This document shows, one piece after another, positions 26,486 to 34,807 of a stretch of 64,000 nt of DNA (position 1 is its first letter; each line of letters starts with the position of its first letter). Below the pieces are notes generated by a model. The model worked only from the letters and a program-made list of their open reading frames with translations. It searched no databases and was not told where the DNA came from. Where the stretch lies: positions 2,914,001-2,978,000 of the forward strand of contig NZ_JARXOW010000001.1 of the NCBI RefSeq assembly GCF_030182585.1, given 5' to 3'. Source of the DNA: Pedobacter faecalis. GTDB lineage: Bacteria > Bacteroidota > Bacteroidia > Sphingobacteriales > Sphingobacteriaceae. A program made the translations under genes and the position numbers.

Positions 26486-28939
26486 ATGAAAAGATTTTTG
26501 TTCCTGGCCCTGTTGCTCTGCGGAACCGTATTTGCGCAGGAACGTAAGGCTCCGGCTTACCCCCTCATTACACACGACCCCTATTTTAGTATTTGGTCAC
26601 CCTCCGATTCGCTTAACGCCAGTACGACTATGCACTGGACCGGCGCCACACAGTCTCTAACCGGGATACTTAGTGTCGACGGAAAACTTTATAGTTTTCT
26701 TGGCAAGCCAGAGAAAATTTATAAAGCCATACTACCGTCTGCCGACGAGCGCCCTATGCAGCAGCTATATACGGAAGATAAGCCTGCCGAAAACTGGATG
26801 AGTGTAGACTTTGACGATAATATGTGGAAGTCCGCCCTTAGCCCCGCAGGCAGTGAGCGTGCGCAGGCGAAAACACCCTGGAAGAAAGACGAGATATGGA
26901 TTAGACGCAGCTTTGATGCTGCGAGTGTAGGATCGAATAAGCTGTTTCTGCAGATCAGGCATGACGACAAAGCTACAGTTTATCTGAACGGAAAGGAGAT
27001 TTACAGTAAGTCTGAACTGGAAGGCAAGTTTGTATACATACCAATCGCCGATGCAATCAGGAAGACGCTTAAAAAAGGAAAGAATATAATAGCTATCCAT
27101 GCGGTTAATACCGGCGGGCCATCCTTCCTGGATGCCGGTCTGGTAGAAGAGCCAGCGGCAAAGGACGTACTTAAAATTGTTAACGCCACGCCTAAGAGCG
27201 TTGACCTGAATGCTACGCAGACGATTTATGAGTTTGTCTGCGGTAAAATAGATCTTAAGTTAACCTTCACATCGCCGCAGCTTATGGATCGTTTGGATCT
27301 GCTTTCCCGGCCCGTATCTTATATATCTGCAAGCGTTAAGGCAAATGATGGTTTGAACCATCAGGTGAAACTATATTTTGGAGCGTCAACCAATGTTGCC
27401 GTGCATAGCCCAACCCAGGAAGTCCGCGCGCGTAAATATCGGAAAGCTGAACTCGATATTTTGAGCGCTGGTACAATTGCTCAGCCCATGCTTCAGCGTG
27501 CTGGCGATGATGTACGGATAGACTGGGGCTATATGTATGTCGCAGTCCCCTCCGCTTACAGAAGTGTTCAAAGCATAAGTACAGCTGTAGAAGCCATGAA
27601 TATCTTACGGGCGAAGCCGGCTGCATCGCCCGATGCGTTAACTGGCGAAAAACTGATGCTGAACACTTTAATCCCAATGGGGAAGGTCGGTGCTACAGCT
27701 AAGGAACAGTTTATTATGCTTGGCTACGACGATGTCTATTCATTGCAGTATTTTGGGAAAAACCTTCGCCCCTGGTGGAATAGCGACGGGAAGGAGACAA
27801 TCGAGAACCAACTGGCAATTGCTGCAAAAGATTATAAATCCTTGATGAGTAATAGTGCAGCCTTTGATAAGAAGATGTACGCTGATGCCCTGAACAGCGG
27901 GGGCAAAGCATATGCAGAACTTTGTGAAATAGGCTACCGCCAGGCCATCACCGCACATAAACTGGTTAAAGGGCCGGAAAACGGACTGTTGTTTCTTTCA
28001 AAGGAAAACTTTAGCAACGGATCAATCGGCACCGTGGATGTGACTTATCCGTCGGCGCCCTTGTTCTTGATGTATAACCCGGATCTTTTGAAAGGGATGT
28101 TGAATGGTATCTTTTATTATAGTGAAAGCGGGAAATGGACTAAGCCCTTCGCCGCACATGATTTAGGGACATATCCGCTGGCCAATGGTCAGACCTACGG
28201 AGAAGACATGCCTGTAGAGGAATCAGGAAACATGTTAATTTTGACCGCTGCCATCGCGAAAGCCGAAGGGAACGCTGAATATGCACGAAAGCATTGGAAA
28301 ACATTAAGCACTTGGGCCGAATACCTGAGCGAGAAAGGACTTGATCCTGCGAACCAATTGTCGACAGACGATTTTGCGGGCCATCTGGCTCGAAACGCAA
28401 ACTTATCTGTAAAAGCTATTGTCGCACTTGGAGGGTACGGTATGATGGCAGAAATGCTCGGCGAAAAGGCACTTGGACAGAAGTACACAGCTATGGCCAA
28501 AGAGATGGCAGGGAAGTGGATGCAGCTTGCAGACGCAGGCGATCATTATGCGTTGACTTTCGATGATAAAAACACATGGAGCCAGAAGTACAATTTGGTC
28601 TGGGACAAGGTATTGAGTCTTGGCCTCTTCCCCAAAGAGGTGTACACGAAGGAGATCAGCTTTTACTTAGGTAAACAATTGAAGTACGGATTGCCGTTGG
28701 ATAGCCGCCGTACTTACACCAAGTCTGACTGGATCACATGGACAGCCACACTGGCCGATAACAGGCAGGACTTTGAAGCGCTGGTAGCGCCGGTGTACAA
28801 ATACGCGCTTGAAACACCCGATCGTGTCCCGATCAGTGATTGGCACGAAACCAAGGATGCGCGGCGGCAGAACTTCACTGCGAGGAGTGTTGTCGGAGGG
28901 TTTTTTATCAAAATGCTGTACGATAAGCTTGGAAAATAA
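26486..28939 (+). CDS. Secreted glutaminase A-like protein (DUF4964-DUF5127-DUF4965-DUF1793)
   Basis: Exported protein of 817 residues with a Sec signal ending at about residue 17 (TVFAQ). An N-terminal DUF4964-like piece (PLITHDPYFSIWSPSD) starts it. A galactose-binding-like jelly roll is set in at about residues 95-215 (NKLFLQIRHDDKATVYLNGKEI). DUF5127, DUF4965 and the (alpha/alpha)6 DUF1793 region fill the rest (YSLQYFGKNLRPWW, NLSVKAIVALGGYG, YNLVWDKVLSLGLF). The name comes from fungal glutaminase A; the activity of bacterial members is poorly defined and the fold also suits a glycoside-type enzyme. It forms a single-gene unit with its own terminator. Confidence 0.85.
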   Translation: MKRFLFLALLLCGTVFAQERKAPAYPLITHDPYFSIWSPSDSLNASTTMHWTGATQSLTGILSVDGKLYSFLGKPEKIYKAILPSADERPMQQLYTEDKPAENWMSVDFDDNMWKSALSPAGSERAQAKTPWKKDEIWIRRSFDAASVGSNKLFLQIRHDDKATVYLNGKEIYSKSELEGKFVYIPIADAIRKTLKKGKNIIAIHAVNTGGPSFLDAGLVEEPAAKDVLKIVNATPKSVDLNATQTIYEFVCGKIDLKLTFTSPQLMDRLDLLSRPVSYISASVKANDGLNHQVKLYFGASTNVAVHSPTQEVRARKYRKAELDILSAGTIAQPMLQRAGDDVRIDWGYMYVAVPSAYRSVQSISTAVEAMNILRAKPAASPDALTGEKLMLNTLIPMGKVGATAKEQFIMLGYDDVYSLQYFGKNLRPWWNSDGKETIENQLAIAAKDYKSLMSNSAAFDKKMYADALNSGGKAYAELCEIGYRQAITAHKLVKGPENGLLFLSKENFSNGSIGTVDVTYPSAPLFLMYNPDLLKGMLNGIFYYSESGKWTKPFAAHDLGTYPLANGQTYGEDMPVEESGNMLILTAAIAKAEGNAEYARKHWKTLSTWAEYLSEKGLDPANQLSTDDFAGHLARNANLSVKAIVALGGYGMMAEMLGEKALGQKYTAMAKEMAGKWMQLADAGDHYALTFDDKNTWSQKYNLVWDKVLSLGLFPKEVYTKEISFYLGKQLKYGLPLDSRRTYTKSDWITWTATLADNRQDFEALVAPVYKYALETPDRVPISDWHETKDARRQNFTARSVVGGFFIKMLYDKLGK

Positions 28940-28941
28940 AG

Positions 28942-28982
28942 AAGAGAGGGGACGATCCAGCCGATTGTCCCCTCTCTTTTTA
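28942..28982. terminator. Terminator between the glutaminase-like and NUMOD1 genes
   Basis: AAGAGAGGGGAC (28942-28953) pairs with GTCCCCTCTCTT (28967-28978), a 12-bp stem with a 13-base loop and a following T run (28975-28981). The reverse side is also T-rich (TTCTTTATTTT), so it can serve the convergent NUMOD1 gene. Confidence 0.88.
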
Positions 28983-29735
28983 TCACTGTTCCGTATCCGC
29001 CATTTCAATTCGCTTGTTAGTCCTTTGCGTGATTGCCGACTTTTTGGCTTGCATATGACGCTGTAGCCTTGAACTTTCAAAATGTGGATGTCTGCGCAAC
29101 TCATTGACATTGATGCGTAATTGCTGGCCCTTGCGCCAGAGGTAACCTCCCGCAGAAAGCGTAACGCCCTTTATAGAATTGGAAATCGCACCATTGTCAA
29201 TCCCCGTTTCTTTGGTAGCCTCCAGCCCGCTTTTAAAAGATCGGATCCACCGTCCGTTAAGGTCGTACTGAGATATCACTCGACTGTTCGCCGCAATCTG
29301 AGGATTAACCTTAATTTTCTTTTTAATGACCTTGCTCCACACATATCCCCCATAGGTAAGCCCGCGGCCCTTTATGACATCACGAATGCCATTGTAATGG
29401 ACCCCCACGGATTTGGCCGCCTCTTTGGAATTAAGGTGTGTGCGGATCAGATTTCCTTCTAAGTCGTACTGGCCCACGGTGTGTTGTTGACTGGATAGTG
29501 GTGAGGGGCCGAACCACTTTTCTTTGAGAATTGGTTTCAGGTCTATCTCCTCATCATTGCCGCGCCTCCATAAATAGCCATAAGCGGTATAAGCTCTTTT
29601 TGATTCGCTCGCAGCCGCCGAGATGTGCTGATGGAGGCCATTAAATGCCTGTGCGGCCGCCTTTGCGCTTGGGTAAGTTTCGAGCAGTTTCCCCGAAAGG
29701 CTATAGCGGCTGATCGTGTGTTCGTTCTTTTTCAC
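28983..29735 (-). CDS. Orphan NUMOD1/IENR1-repeat DNA-binding protein
   Basis: Protein of about 250 residues made of three copies of a 50-residue unit (about 6-59, 85-136 and 152-203). Each has the pattern (Q/R)Y(D/S)L.G......S..EA......I...I.......GGYLW, the NUMOD1/intron-encoded-nuclease repeat with a small helix-turn-helix. No HNH or GIY-YIG nuclease is attached. The basic C-terminal tail is about 45 residues. The GTG at 29735 gives a start just outside cdaA; an ATG at 29804 would overlap cdaA by 47 bases. It is probably a DNA-binding protein; target unknown. Such repeats are normally parts of homing endonucleases. Confidence 0.75.
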   Translation of the reverse strand: MKKNEHTISRYSLSGKLLETYPSAKAAAQAFNGLHQHISAAASESKRAYTAYGYLWRRGNDEEIDLKPILKEKWFGPSPLSSQQHTVGQYDLEGNLIRTHLNSKEAAKSVGVHYNGIRDVIKGRGLTYGGYVWSKVIKKKIKVNPQIAANSRVISQYDLNGRWIRSFKSGLEATKETGIDNGAISNSIKGVTLSAGGYLWRKGQQLRINVNELRRHPHFESSRLQRHMQAKKSAITQRTNKRIEMADTEQ

Positions 29736-29757
29736 TGTTTTGATTAGCGTAATTATG

Positions 29758-30549
29758 TTAAAAATCTTTATTGAGCAGTTTCTCAAGTTCACCAAAGGAA
29801 ACATTCATGCGTACACGGCCCTGTTTAGCGTAAGCAATTTCGCCGGTCTCCTCAGAAACAATAACGGCAACAGCATCCGTTGTTTCAGAAATTCCGATGC
29901 CTGCCCGGTGCCTAAGCCCAAACTGGGGAGGTAATTTGTCATTGTCCGTAAGCGGGAGTATACAACTTGCGCTTTTGATCTTGTTTTCGGCAATTACAAC
30001 GGCACCATCGTGCAGCGGACTGTACTTCTGAAATATGCTCTCCAGTAAACGTTTTGATATCTTCGAATCGATTACCTCGCAGCTATTGGCAAATAATTGA
30101 TCATCATAAAATTTTACAAAAACCATCAGTGCTCCAGTCCTCGATTTTTTCATGCTCTTACACGCATCAATAATGGGTTTAATTCGGATCAGGTTGTCGC
30201 GCTCAATGTTCTTACTTCCGAACAGATAACCCCACCAAGCCTTATTTTGTTGCAGAAAAGTATTTTTTCCTATCAAAAGGAGGAATCTCCTAATTTCAGG
30301 CTGAAAAATCACAATGAGCGCGATGATGCCTACACTCATAAACTTCTCAATAATGGCAGTAAGCAGCCTCATATCAAGTTGCCTTACGGCAAACCAGATT
30401 AGCACCACGATAAACATACCCAAGAGCAGGTTTACGGCAATGGTGTTCTTGATCAGGTTGTATAAATAATAGATCAGCAGAGCTACAAATATGATATCCA
30501 CGATATCAGTTACCGTCACCTTCAGAAAGTCGAAGTCAAAGCCGTTCAT
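29758..30549 (-). CDS. cdaA: Diadenylate cyclase CdaA
   Basis: Membrane enzyme of 263 residues that joins two ATP into cyclic di-AMP. Three N-terminal helices (about residues 12-85) are followed by the DAC domain (about 105-263) with the DGA motif (LHDGAVVI) and the RHR motif (GLRHRAGIG). Cyclic di-AMP usually controls potassium and osmotic balance. The gene starts 25 bases after folP and is followed by the NUMOD1 gene 22 bases on, all on the minus strand. No CdaR partner gene is present, as is common in Bacteroidota. Confidence 0.95.
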   Translation of the reverse strand: MNGFDFDFLKVTVTDIVDIIFVALLIYYLYNLIKNTIAVNLLLGMFIVVLIWFAVRQLDMRLLTAIIEKFMSVGIIALIVIFQPEIRRFLLLIGKNTFLQQNKAWWGYLFGSKNIERDNLIRIKPIIDACKSMKKSRTGALMVFVKFYDDQLFANSCEVIDSKISKRLLESIFQKYSPLHDGAVVIAENKIKSASCILPLTDNDKLPPQFGLRHRAGIGISETTDAVAVIVSEETGEIAYAKQGRVRMNVSFGELEKLLNKDF

Positions 30550-30574
30550 CGATGCAAGTTAGTGAAAATAATTA

Positions 30575-31426
30575 TTACTTCATGTTTTTAACAATAGCGA
30601 TACATTCGGATGCGGCTTTTACATCGTGCACCCGCAATATTGTGGCTCCCTTCAATAGGGCGATAGTGTTTACAACGGTTGTGCCATTAAGCGCTTCTCC
30701 CGCCGAGCCTCCGAGCAGTTTATATATCATGCCTTTTCGTGAAACGCCTACAAGGAGCGGAAGGCCGAATATATGCAGGTCTTCCAAGCGGTTAAGAAGT
30801 TCATAATTCTGGTCTGTAGTCTTAGCAAATCCAAACCCGGGATCAATCATGATATCGTTCACCCCGAGCGATTTCAGTTTTGCAATGCGTGCTGAAAAAT
30901 AATCTATCAGTTCAAGATTCAGATCTTTATAGTCTGTAAGCGTTTGCATAGTTTGGGGGTTACCACGCATGTGCATAATAATGTATGGGACCTTTAAGTC
31001 TGCCACCGTAGCAAACATAGCTTCATCAAGATCGCCGGCGGATATGTCGTTGACCAGGTGTGCGCCGGCCTGCACAGCTTCCCGGGCCACCTTCGAACGG
31101 AACGTATCCACTGATATCACAACATCAGGAAATCTTTTAACGATAGCTTCCACAACAGGTGTCAGCCGGCTTACTTCCTCATCGCTATGCACGTCAACAG
31201 CACCAGGCCTGGAAGAGTAGGCGCCGATGTCAATGAAGCTTGCGCCTTCATTTACAAAAGCTTCCGTACGGAGCAGTGCTTGTTCAACGGTAGTTACCCG
31301 GCTTTCACCATAAAATGAATCTGGTGTCAGGTTGAGAATTCCCATGACCGCTGGGGTACTCAGATCCACCAGCCTGCCTCTTATGTTTAGTGTACGTTTT
31401 GCGTTTAAAAATGTATCTTTAGCCAT
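30575..31426 (-). CDS. folP: Dihydropteroate synthase
   Basis: Cytoplasmic folate enzyme of 283 residues that condenses 6-hydroxymethyl-dihydropterin diphosphate with p-aminobenzoate; it is the sulfonamide target. The TIM barrel shows GILNLTPDSFY (loop 1), GAYSSRPGA (loop 2), DPGFGFAKT and GVSRKGMIYKLLGG (Lys and Ser/Arg at the pterin and phosphate sites), and ILRVHDV near the end. It heads a folP-cdaA-NUMOD1 minus-strand run and diverges from the DUF1599 gene. Confidence 0.96.
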   Translation of the reverse strand: MAKDTFLNAKRTLNIRGRLVDLSTPAVMGILNLTPDSFYGESRVTTVEQALLRTEAFVNEGASFIDIGAYSSRPGAVDVHSDEEVSRLTPVVEAIVKRFPDVVISVDTFRSKVAREAVQAGAHLVNDISAGDLDEAMFATVADLKVPYIIMHMRGNPQTMQTLTDYKDLNLELIDYFSARIAKLKSLGVNDIMIDPGFGFAKTTDQNYELLNRLEDLHIFGLPLLVGVSRKGMIYKLLGGSAGEALNGTTVVNTIALLKGATILRVHDVKAASECIAIVKNMK

Positions 31427-31436
31427 TGTCGTTGTA

Positions 31437-31444
31437 CAAACTTA
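31437..31444 (-). promoter_or_regulatory. Putative -7 element of folP
   Basis: CAAACTTA on the plus strand reads TAAGTTTG on the minus strand, an exact TAnnTTTG match 11 bases upstream of the folP ATG. No TTTG is seen at the -33 distance, and the leader would be very short. Confidence 0.35.
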
Positions 31445-31520
31445 TATAAATAGTTCTATATCTTGGTAACAGGCGTTACAGCGATATACTGGCTTAAATT
31501 TAATATTATAATTGGTTTTC

Positions 31521-32060
31521 GTGGCGAATACTTCACAGGAATATGATTCAGTAACAGCGGTTTGCAGGTCGTTGTTTTTAAAAAAGACTTATGATTATGG
31601 GACAGCCTGGCGCATTTTGCGGCCGGCGTCAATCACAGATCAGATTTTTATTAAAGCACAGCGCATTCGTACGCTTGAAGAGACAGGGGTATCCAAGGTT
31701 GGCGATGGTGTAACAGACGAATACATTGGCATTGTGAATTATTGTATCATAGGAATGATGCAACTTGAGCTGGGACCGGAAGATCCGTATGAACTCGAAC
31801 CTGCCTTAGTGGAACAATTGTTTGACCAGAAAGTAAGGGAAACCAAAACCTTAATGTTCGCAAAGAACCATGATTATGGTGAGGCCTGGCGCGATATGCG
31901 CATCAGTTCACTCACCGATTTGATCCTGATGAAAATCTTGCGGGTCAAGCAGATTGAGGACAACCAAGGTAAAACGCTTGCTTCCGAGGGAGTAAGCGCT
32001 AACTATCAGGATATGCTCAACTATGCAGTATTTGCATTAATAAGGCTGGGACTTAAATAA
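31521..32060 (+). CDS. Tandem DUF1599 (nucleotide-modification-associated domain 1) protein
   Basis: Protein of about 179 residues, probably starting at the GTG at 31521 (MANTSQEYDS); a TTG at 31512 is the alternative. It holds two copies of the same roughly 65-residue domain. Copy 1 (about 18-90) has KTYDYGTAWR, TDQIFIKAQRI and IVNYCIIGMMQL; copy 2 (about 112-178) has KNHDYGEAWR, TDLILMKILRV and MLNYAVFALIRL. DUF1599 is also found in phage nucleotide-modification settings; the chromosomal role is unknown. It sits divergent from folP and 9 bases before a DoxX-type gene. Confidence 0.8.
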   Translation: MANTSQEYDSVTAVCRSLFLKKTYDYGTAWRILRPASITDQIFIKAQRIRTLEETGVSKVGDGVTDEYIGIVNYCIIGMMQLELGPEDPYELEPALVEQLFDQKVRETKTLMFAKNHDYGEAWRDMRISSLTDLILMKILRVKQIEDNQGKTLASEGVSANYQDMLNYAVFALIRLGLK

Positions 32061-32069
32061 AATCAAAGC

Positions 32070-33221
32070 ATGAAAAGAATCGCGCTTAATTTTTCACGAA
32101 TATTTGTTGGAACGCTATTTATATTCTCTGGCCTGATTAAGGCCAATGATCCGCTTGGCTTCGGATATAAACTTCAAGAATATTTTGAGGTTTTCCATAT
32201 GCCTTTCCTTAGCGGCTGGGCAACCGGAATTGCCATCATGCTTTGTGTGTTCGAGGTCGTGCTAGGGGCTTTGCTGCTGCTTGGGTTCTGGCGCAGGGAG
32301 GTCACCCTGGGTCTATTGCTCGTCATAATTTTTTTTACATTTCTAACCTTTGTTTCCGCTTTCTTTAAAGTAGTGACATCCTGTGGCTGCTTCGGGGACG
32401 CAATCCCTCTTACGCCTTGGCAATCTTTTACCAAAGATGTTGTGTTGCTTGTCCTTATCGTTTACCTGTTCCGCTATGCTGATGTTATTCGGCCTGTCAC
32501 CAGCAATTCCTCTGCGCAGAAGGCAACATTTCTTATTGTTCTGCTCGTTTCGCTCGGATTCAGTCTTTACACCTATAACCGTCTGCCTGTAATAGACTTT
32601 CTCCCTTATAAGGTCGGTGCTAATCTACCGGAACTGATGAAAATTCCTGCGGGCGCCGTACCAGACGAGTACGAGATTACCTACAAGATGAAAAACAAAG
32701 CAACCGGTGAGGAGAAAGTAATAAATGACAAGGATTACCTTAAAACCGGGATATGGCAGGATGAAAACTGGGAGATCGTCGGCGATCCCGAAAGCCGGTT
32801 AGTTAAAGAGGGCTTCAAGCCGAAGATTCGTGACCTCATGATTACTGATGCTTCGGGCACAGACTATACAAAAGAATTGATCGAGAACCCCTATTATAAC
32901 CTGGTCGTGGTGGCATACGATCTGAGTGCAACAAATGAAACTGCCATGGGGAACTTGAACGCATTATCGTTAAATGCAGTAGAGCAGTTTCATATTCGTA
33001 CTGTAATGCTAACCTCAGCGGCCGCGCAGACCGCAGACGCTTACAGCAAACGAATGAAACTCTTTATGGAGGTGTTTTATGCCGATGCGGTACCACTGAA
33101 AAGCATGGTTAGGGCAAATCCAGGAGTGATGCTACTTAAGAACGGTGTAGTTATAAACAAATGGCATCATAGTGCGGTTCCATCGTTCGACGAGCTCTCA
33201 CGGGAGTATTTTGCTAAATAG
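32070..33221 (+). CDS. BT_3928-type DoxX/MauE-like membrane protein
   Basis: Inner-membrane protein of 383 residues. Four helices occupy residues about 8-150, with the MauE/DoxX-type motif TSCGCFGDAIPLT (about 104-116) carrying two close cysteines. Another helix lies at about 152-170. The remaining C-terminal region (about 180-383) resembles a periplasmic thioredoxin-like domain but without an obvious CxxC. It probably handles thiols or electrons at the membrane. It lies 9 bases after the DUF1599 gene and 5 bases before the permease gene, in one transcript. Confidence 0.8.
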   Translation: MKRIALNFSRIFVGTLFIFSGLIKANDPLGFGYKLQEYFEVFHMPFLSGWATGIAIMLCVFEVVLGALLLLGFWRREVTLGLLLVIIFFTFLTFVSAFFKVVTSCGCFGDAIPLTPWQSFTKDVVLLVLIVYLFRYADVIRPVTSNSSAQKATFLIVLLVSLGFSLYTYNRLPVIDFLPYKVGANLPELMKIPAGAVPDEYEITYKMKNKATGEEKVINDKDYLKTGIWQDENWEIVGDPESRLVKEGFKPKIRDLMITDASGTDYTKELIENPYYNLVVVAYDLSATNETAMGNLNALSLNAVEQFHIRTVMLTSAAAQTADAYSKRMKLFMEVFYADAVPLKSMVRANPGVMLLKNGVVINKWHHSAVPSFDELSREYFAK

Positions 33222-33226
33222 TCCTG

Positions 33227-34282
33227 ATGATACGTTATACCCTCCATAAAATTTCCTATGGATTTGCCGTGATGACGGGTGTGGTTATCATTGTCTTTAT
33301 ACTTTTTAACATTTTGCCCGGCGACCCGGCCCGGATGACAATGGGTCAGCGCGCCGATGTCCAATCGCTGGAAGCAGTGCGTAAAGAATTCGGATTAGAC
33401 CAATCGCGCGGCACCCAATTTCTTTTATACATAAACGACCTTTCGCCAGTTAGCGTTCACGACAACAGCCATGCCGACATCCAGAAATATACCCTCCTGG
33501 CATCCGTGGAAGTCGGCAGGAAGGTACTCGTAATTAAAGTTCCATACCTTCGGCGCTCCTATCAAACCAAACGTGAAGTAACCACCATCCTTGCAGAAAC
33601 AGTTCCCAATACCATAGTGCTGGCTTCAGCTGCAATGTTACTTGCTACAGTTACAGGCGTATTTTTGGGCGTGCTTTCCGCAGTTAATAAAGACACCTGG
33701 ATAGACAGATCAGCGAACGGATTTGCCATCGTAGGTATTTCTTCTCCGTCCTTTTTTGCCGGTATTATCATTGCCTGGCTTTTTGGTTTTGTGCTAAGGG
33801 AGTATACCGGTTTAAGCATGTCGGGCAGTCTATATAGTTACGATCCTTTCCAAGGGGAAATAATGACGCTGCACAACCTCTGGCTTCCTATGATCACACT
33901 TGCCCTTCGTCCTTTGGCAGTTATTGTACAGCTTACCAGAAGTACTATGCTCGACGTGCTTTCTCAGGATTATATACGCACAGCCAAGGCTAAGGGACTC
34001 GGTCGACTAACGATTATTTGGAAGCATGCACTTCGCAATGCCATTAATCCGGTGATCACTGCAATTTCCGGCTGGTTTGCATCCTTACTCGCAGGTTCGT
34101 TTTTCGTGGAATACATCTTCGGATACAATGGACTAGGACGTACGACGGTCACCGCGCTTGAAATGTCTGACTTTCCGGTGGTCATGGGGTCCATATTATT
34201 TATCTCTCTTGTGTTCATCGTAATTAATATCTTATCCGACATATTATATGCCTTTGCTGATCCAAGGGTAAAACTGGTATAA
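33227..34282 (+). CDS. Orphan DppB/OppB-like ABC permease
   Basis: Inner-membrane permease of 351 residues of the binding-protein-dependent type. TM1 (about 12-30) is followed by a periplasmic loop of roughly 85 residues, then five helices. The EAA loop reads DYIRTAKAKGLGRLTIIWKHALRNA (key parts YIRTAKAKG and HALRNA), which docks the ATPase. The typical N-terminal ILPGDPARM segment is present. No partner permease, ATPase or binding protein gene is in the window; instead it is flanked by the DoxX-type gene and aroK, so its partners must lie elsewhere. Confidence 0.88.
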   Translation: MIRYTLHKISYGFAVMTGVVIIVFILFNILPGDPARMTMGQRADVQSLEAVRKEFGLDQSRGTQFLLYINDLSPVSVHDNSHADIQKYTLLASVEVGRKVLVIKVPYLRRSYQTKREVTTILAETVPNTIVLASAAMLLATVTGVFLGVLSAVNKDTWIDRSANGFAIVGISSPSFFAGIIIAWLFGFVLREYTGLSMSGSLYSYDPFQGEIMTLHNLWLPMITLALRPLAVIVQLTRSTMLDVLSQDYIRTAKAKGLGRLTIIWKHALRNAINPVITAISGWFASLLAGSFFVEYIFGYNGLGRTTVTALEMSDFPVVMGSILFISLVFIVINILSDILYAFADPRVKLV

Positions 34283-34285
34283 ACA

Positions 34286-34807
34286 ATGATTGTTTTTCTG
34301 ACAGGCTTCATGGGGTGTGGCAAAAGCACCAACGGACGTAAGCTCGCCGCGGCGATGCAGTACGCATTTATTGATCTTGATGCAGAGATTGAAAAGCTTG
34401 CCAATGGATCTATCGCAGGGTATTTCGATGCTCACGGAGAACATGCTTTCAGGGAACTGGAAAGCATGTTGTTGAAAACATTTGATTTCCCGCCAAATGC
34501 GATAGTAGCGACGGGTGGCGGCACACCATGCTATGCCGACAACATGAATTGGATGATATCAAACGGGCTGACCATTTATATTGAGATGACGCCGTCGGCC
34601 CTCGCAAAACGATTAGAGCGTGGCAAAGACAAACGGCCCCTGATCAGGAATCTAAGTCAGCAAGAACTGATAAGCTTTATCCAGCAAAAGCTAGTTGAGC
34701 GCGAGCCATTTTATAAACGGGCAGAGATTGTCCTCAACGGACTCAATTTTGATGTGCAGGATTGTAAGCAAATCGTCCTTAACGCCACTCAGAAGAGGCA
34801 GAGATAA
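34286..34807 (+). CDS. aroK: Shikimate kinase
   Basis: Cytoplasmic kinase of 173 residues that phosphorylates shikimate at position 3 in aromatic amino acid synthesis. Walker A is GFMGCGKST (about residues 7-15), the substrate-binding Asp is in FIDLDAEIE, the Gly-rich shikimate site is VATGGGTPCY and the lid has KDKRPLI. It lies 3 bases after the permease gene. Its last 29 bases overlap the 3' end of truA on the other strand. Confidence 0.95.
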   Translation: MIVFLTGFMGCGKSTNGRKLAAAMQYAFIDLDAEIEKLANGSIAGYFDAHGEHAFRELESMLLKTFDFPPNAIVATGGGTPCYADNMNWMISNGLTIYIEMTPSALAKRLERGKDKRPLIRNLSQQELISFIQQKLVEREPFYKRAEIVLNGLNFDVQDCKQIVLNATQKRQR

